Of a stretch of DNA of 64,000 nt, positions 61,652 through 64,000 are shown in pieces. Positions within the stretch are counted from its first letter, which is position 1. The number at the start of each line of letters is the position of its first letter. The position numbers were made by a program, and so were the translations under genes. The stretch comes from JBDIVL01 sp039794405 (GTDB taxonomy: Bacteria; Planctomycetota; Brocadiia; Brocadiales; Brocadiaceae). The notes beneath the pieces are model-generated. The model had not been told where the DNA came from, searched no databases, and was given only the letters and a program-made list of their open reading frames with translations. The stretch covers positions 1 through 64,000 of the forward strand of contig JBDIVL010000012.1 in the NCBI GenBank assembly GCA_039794405.1, in the 5' to 3' direction.

Positions 61652-62836
61652 TTATGGCGATTTATCAGGTCCTGGTTTCATTGGACTGACCAATGCTGCA
61701 TCCGGTGGCTCCGGGAACATATAATCGATCTTCGGTGCATCTTCAATATACTTGAACCTCTGGATGCTTTGCGGCGTTTCAAGACCTTGTCTAACAATTG
61801 GTTGACTTCTGATAATTGCTTGTTTCAGGCGTTTAGCATATTCAAGTCTTACAAGATTACGGCCACCATCTCCTTCCAATGCATTCCGCAATAAACGAAG
61901 CCCTTCCGCATCGGTTCTCACCGTAGCAAGAACAGAACCTGCTTCCTTTGCAAGTCTTTCAAATTCGGCATCTGCTTCAAACCTTGCCCTTATTAAATAT
62001 GCATCAGCATCTTGCTTTTTTGCTTCAGCAGAACCTCTTGCATCCATAATTCGTTTATCGCATTCCCCTCTAAATCTTGCCACTTCCACCTCTAACTTTT
62101 TTGTTTCCTCGACTATCACCCTTCGCTGGTTTTGCTGAGCAGCAGTAGCTCTAGTTTTTTGTTCTTCTACCTCTTTATCAGCAAGCCTTCTCTCCTGTAT
62201 CTTTTCAGCATATTCCCGATAATAACGGTAATCAGTAAGGTTTATAGATGTAACATATAAACCATGAGGCTCTAGCATCTTATTAATCTCTTCTCTTGCC
62301 TTTTGTGCTTTCATATCACGCAAAGAAGCAATCGGGAATTCACCTAGCGTCAATTCTCCATACGTATAATAACAAATTGTACGTGTATAGTCATATACCC
62401 ATTTTTGTTTAAAGACGTCACCTACACCAGTATTTTGAACAACCTGAGCAGCAAATTCAGGTTTTAACATGAACTGTATCTGGAGATCCAATACCACATC
62501 ACCACCGTCTATGGTTTTTATCGTGAGAGCGTCCCCTTGCGGATGTTTTTCATCTATTTCCGCAGCCGTCATTTTTAACACCTGCTCTCGTTTATCAAGT
62601 ATATAAATATCTTGAATAAAAGGATAGTAAAGGACAGCACCAGCACGGTTGATTAACTTTATGCTGCCTGTAAGGTTATTAACAATCACAGCTACTTCGT
62701 CAGCAGCAATTTCCTTCCAGCTTAGTTCTCTACCCCCATATATACCACCAGCTATTATCGCTAATGCAATAAGTACTACGATGATATTTCGATATATGCG
62801 GTTATACCTGACTTTTAGCTTAAAGTCTTTATCCAT
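61652..62836 (-). CDS. SPFH/band 7 domain protein
   Basis: A 394-residue partner of the protein at 60370. N-terminal helix IIVVLIALAIIAGGIYGGR (about 18-36), SPFH domain with AVLYYPFIQDIYILDKREQV and DVVLDLQIQFMLKPEF, and a coiled coil from about residue 210 (RRLADKEVEEQKTRATAAQQ). No catalytic motif. The pair share strand and a terminator, with 106 bases between; no protease gene (FtsH, NfeD) accompanies them in the window. Confidence 0.85.
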   Translation of the reverse strand: MDKDFKLKVRYNRIYRNIIVVLIALAIIAGGIYGGRELSWKEIAADEVAVIVNNLTGSIKLINRAGAVLYYPFIQDIYILDKREQVLKMTAAEIDEKHPQGDALTIKTIDGGDVVLDLQIQFMLKPEFAAQVVQNTGVGDVFKQKWVYDYTRTICYYTYGELTLGEFPIASLRDMKAQKAREEINKMLEPHGLYVTSINLTDYRYYREYAEKIQERRLADKEVEEQKTRATAAQQNQRRVIVEETKKLEVEVARFRGECDKRIMDARGSAEAKKQDADAYLIRARFEADAEFERLAKEAGSVLATVRTDAEGLRLLRNALEGDGGRNLVRLEYAKRLKQAIIRSQPIVRQGLETPQSIQRFKYIEDAPKIDYMFPEPPDAALVSPMKPGPDKSP

Positions 62837-63683
62837 GATTACCCTTTTCTGCTAATTTAAGTTATATATGCTTAAATTTCCTGATCAATGATTCTATAAC
62901 CCGACAATAGTTATAAATTAACTCCTAATTATAAAAATGAATCATTGTATGGTCAATAAAATTATAAAAGTGTGTCATCATAAGTCAATAAAAAACTGAA
63001 AGATGTATAATATTTAGTATACATAAATATATTAATTAATATAAAACCCCAATACCTCTTCAGTACGTACTATAGATTCACAACATTAAAACTTGCCTGT
63101 CGTATAGAAACAAAAAAATTATGCACATTGTAAACAATATTTCATTTGTGAAACTTTACCTTATGAATTATTGTGGAAATTGTATGAGTGATATTCTATT
63201 AATGTTTTCATAAGCATGACACTTTAAAACACTAAAGGCATATTTTTTATTATACGCATCTTAGGCGTATGATTTGCGATCTCATTGTGTACCTTTTTGC
63301 TATTCTTGTCATTTTTGTAGCACAAAAAATTTACTTGTTGGCATTTCATGTTTTTAATAGTGAAATATATACCCTAAGTGAATGGGTTCACACAGATTGG
63401 GCAAAGCAAATCTATCATACAGATCTGTTCGAACTAATTGAACGGCCTTGTTGTGTTGCTTTACTTAATCCATCTTGTTTATTTTAGAAATTTTTTAATC
63501 TTTTTATCATAAATTCTGTTTTATATAAATTCATAAAAATCAGTGCAGACTAACTTAACGCTTATGGATTTTACACTATTTTGCTTTGCAGGAAAGAACC
63601 AAATGTATTCTTACGCAAGAATTTTCGAAGGTTTGGCAAAGACCTTATTTCTTAAACGCTTTGGTGTTGAAGAATTATTTCTC
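62837..63683. other. Long AT-rich intergenic region
   Basis: No supported gene; a 72-codon plus-strand frame at 63269-63487 has no ribosome site and a scrambled composition. Some GATT/TAAT-rich text only. It separates the divergent SPFH pair from the last gene. Confidence 0.4.
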
Positions 63684-63728
63684 TTGACACTGTAATTTTC
63701 GGAATTATAATGTGGCATTTCCGAAAAT
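63684..63728 (+). promoter_or_regulatory. Strong sigma-70-type promoter overlapped by an inverted repeat
   Basis: TTGACA (63684-63689) and TATAAT (63706-63711) with a 16-base spacer. ATTTTCGGAA (63695-63704) and TTCCGAAAAT (63719-63728) form a perfect inverted repeat flanking the -10 box and the expected start site. It drives the gene at 63883 with a leader of about 165 bases. Confidence 0.78.
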
Positions 63729-63882
63729 GTTCTTTAACGATCAATTGATAAACAGAGCATTTAGTGGGAGGAGGAGAAAGGAGGGTGTTAATCAAAAGTT
63801 GATTTGTGTCACATTTCGTTCTTTCTGTATTTATTACTGAAAAATTGGGGTCCGAATAGTCCTTTTAATGGGAGGAAAGATA

Positions 63883-64000
63883 ATGAAAAATGCATTGTGG
63901 AAGACATGTATTGGTGGGTTTGCTACCGCCATCTTCTGCGTTGCAACTTGCAGTCAGTCTTTTGCAAAAGACAGCAAGTCAATTGAAGAAATGGAAAAGG
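63883..64000 (+). CDS. Exported protein, N-terminus only (cut by window edge)
   Basis: ATG 63883 has a good ribosome site (GGGAGG at about 63870) and opens a signal peptide (ALWKTCIGGFATAIFCVA) with a likely cleavage after SFA. The mature start KDSKSIEEMEK is charged and could begin a coiled coil, as in many outer-membrane porins or surface-layer-linked proteins. The protein continues beyond the window, so it cannot be identified. A strong promoter, a long leader and a possible operator suggest high, regulated expression. Confidence 0.75.
   Translation, partial: MKNALWKTCIGGFATAIFCVATCSQSFAKDSKSIEEMEK

Noticed and set aside
63269..63487. 72-codon plus-strand frame with a hydrophobic start
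   Set aside because: No ribosome site, AT-rich chance composition and no similarity I recognise.
1..64000. CRISPR arrays, tRNA and rRNA genes
   Set aside because: No regularly spaced direct repeats, no tRNA T-loop text (GTTCRA) in a cloverleaf context and no rRNA-like stretch were found by reading; a tRNAscan and CRISPR search would be decisive.

Overview
The window looks like a low-GC (roughly 40 percent) Gram-negative chromosome, most plausibly a planctomycete of the anammox order Brocadiales. This rests on gene content and repeat style only: a MoxR/DUF58/BatA set, KdsB with sugar-nucleotide and glycosyltransferase genes, an O-antigen-ligase/TPR fusion, SBBP-propeller and SUMF1 proteins, paired SPFH proteins, many intergenic palindromes and weak or absent Shine-Dalgarno sequences. 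No rRNA, tRNA or CRISPR array was seen.

Layout. (1) 1-9.7 kb: the tail of an IS5-type transposase, then a polysaccharide cluster with two radical-SAM proteins, a sugar-nucleotide transferase, a GDP-mannose-dehydratase-like enzyme and five glycosyltransferases; its middle (4.5-7.7 kb) is visibly AT-richer. (2) 9.7-11.6 kb: two copies of a TA-flanked MITE-like element around a DUF433/DUF5615 toxin-antitoxin pair; the second copy lies inside a broken coiled-coil gene. (3) 11.6-22.2 kb: O-antigen ligase/TPR protein, ADP-forming acyl-CoA synthetase subunit, a candidate structured RNA, and the MoxR-DUF58-BatA set separated by palindrome-rich spacers. (4) 22.2-33.3 kb: nitroreductase, exported repeat/Ig-like proteins, YggS, a NadC with a large insertion, a 1.2-kb tandem duplication and small exported or zinc-ribbon proteins.

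(5) 33.3-46.0 kb, all on the minus strand: a partly decayed defence island. It holds a PLD-nuclease/SNF2 helicase, a GxxExxY protein, an Eco57I-like methyltransferase broken into four reading-frame pieces, a HEPN-like protein starting one base after the methyltransferase stop, two paralogous SEC-C plus PD-(D/E)XK-like proteins, a HigB toxin with a HigA-ImmA/IrrE fusion, and relics of another methyltransferase C-terminus and a YhcG-type nuclease. The paired SEC-C nuclease-like proteins and the coupled HEPN protein are the best candidates for something undescribed.

(6) 46.3-64 kb: housekeeping and envelope genes: cold-shock protein, B12-type radical SAM, rpsD, kdsB-pyrG, parB with parS sites, an ABC-2 permease, a phosphoesterase, serA, a coiled-coil/SUMF1 pair, two exported beta-carbonic-anhydrase-like proteins, two SPFH proteins, and a strong promoter leading into an exported protein cut by the window edge.
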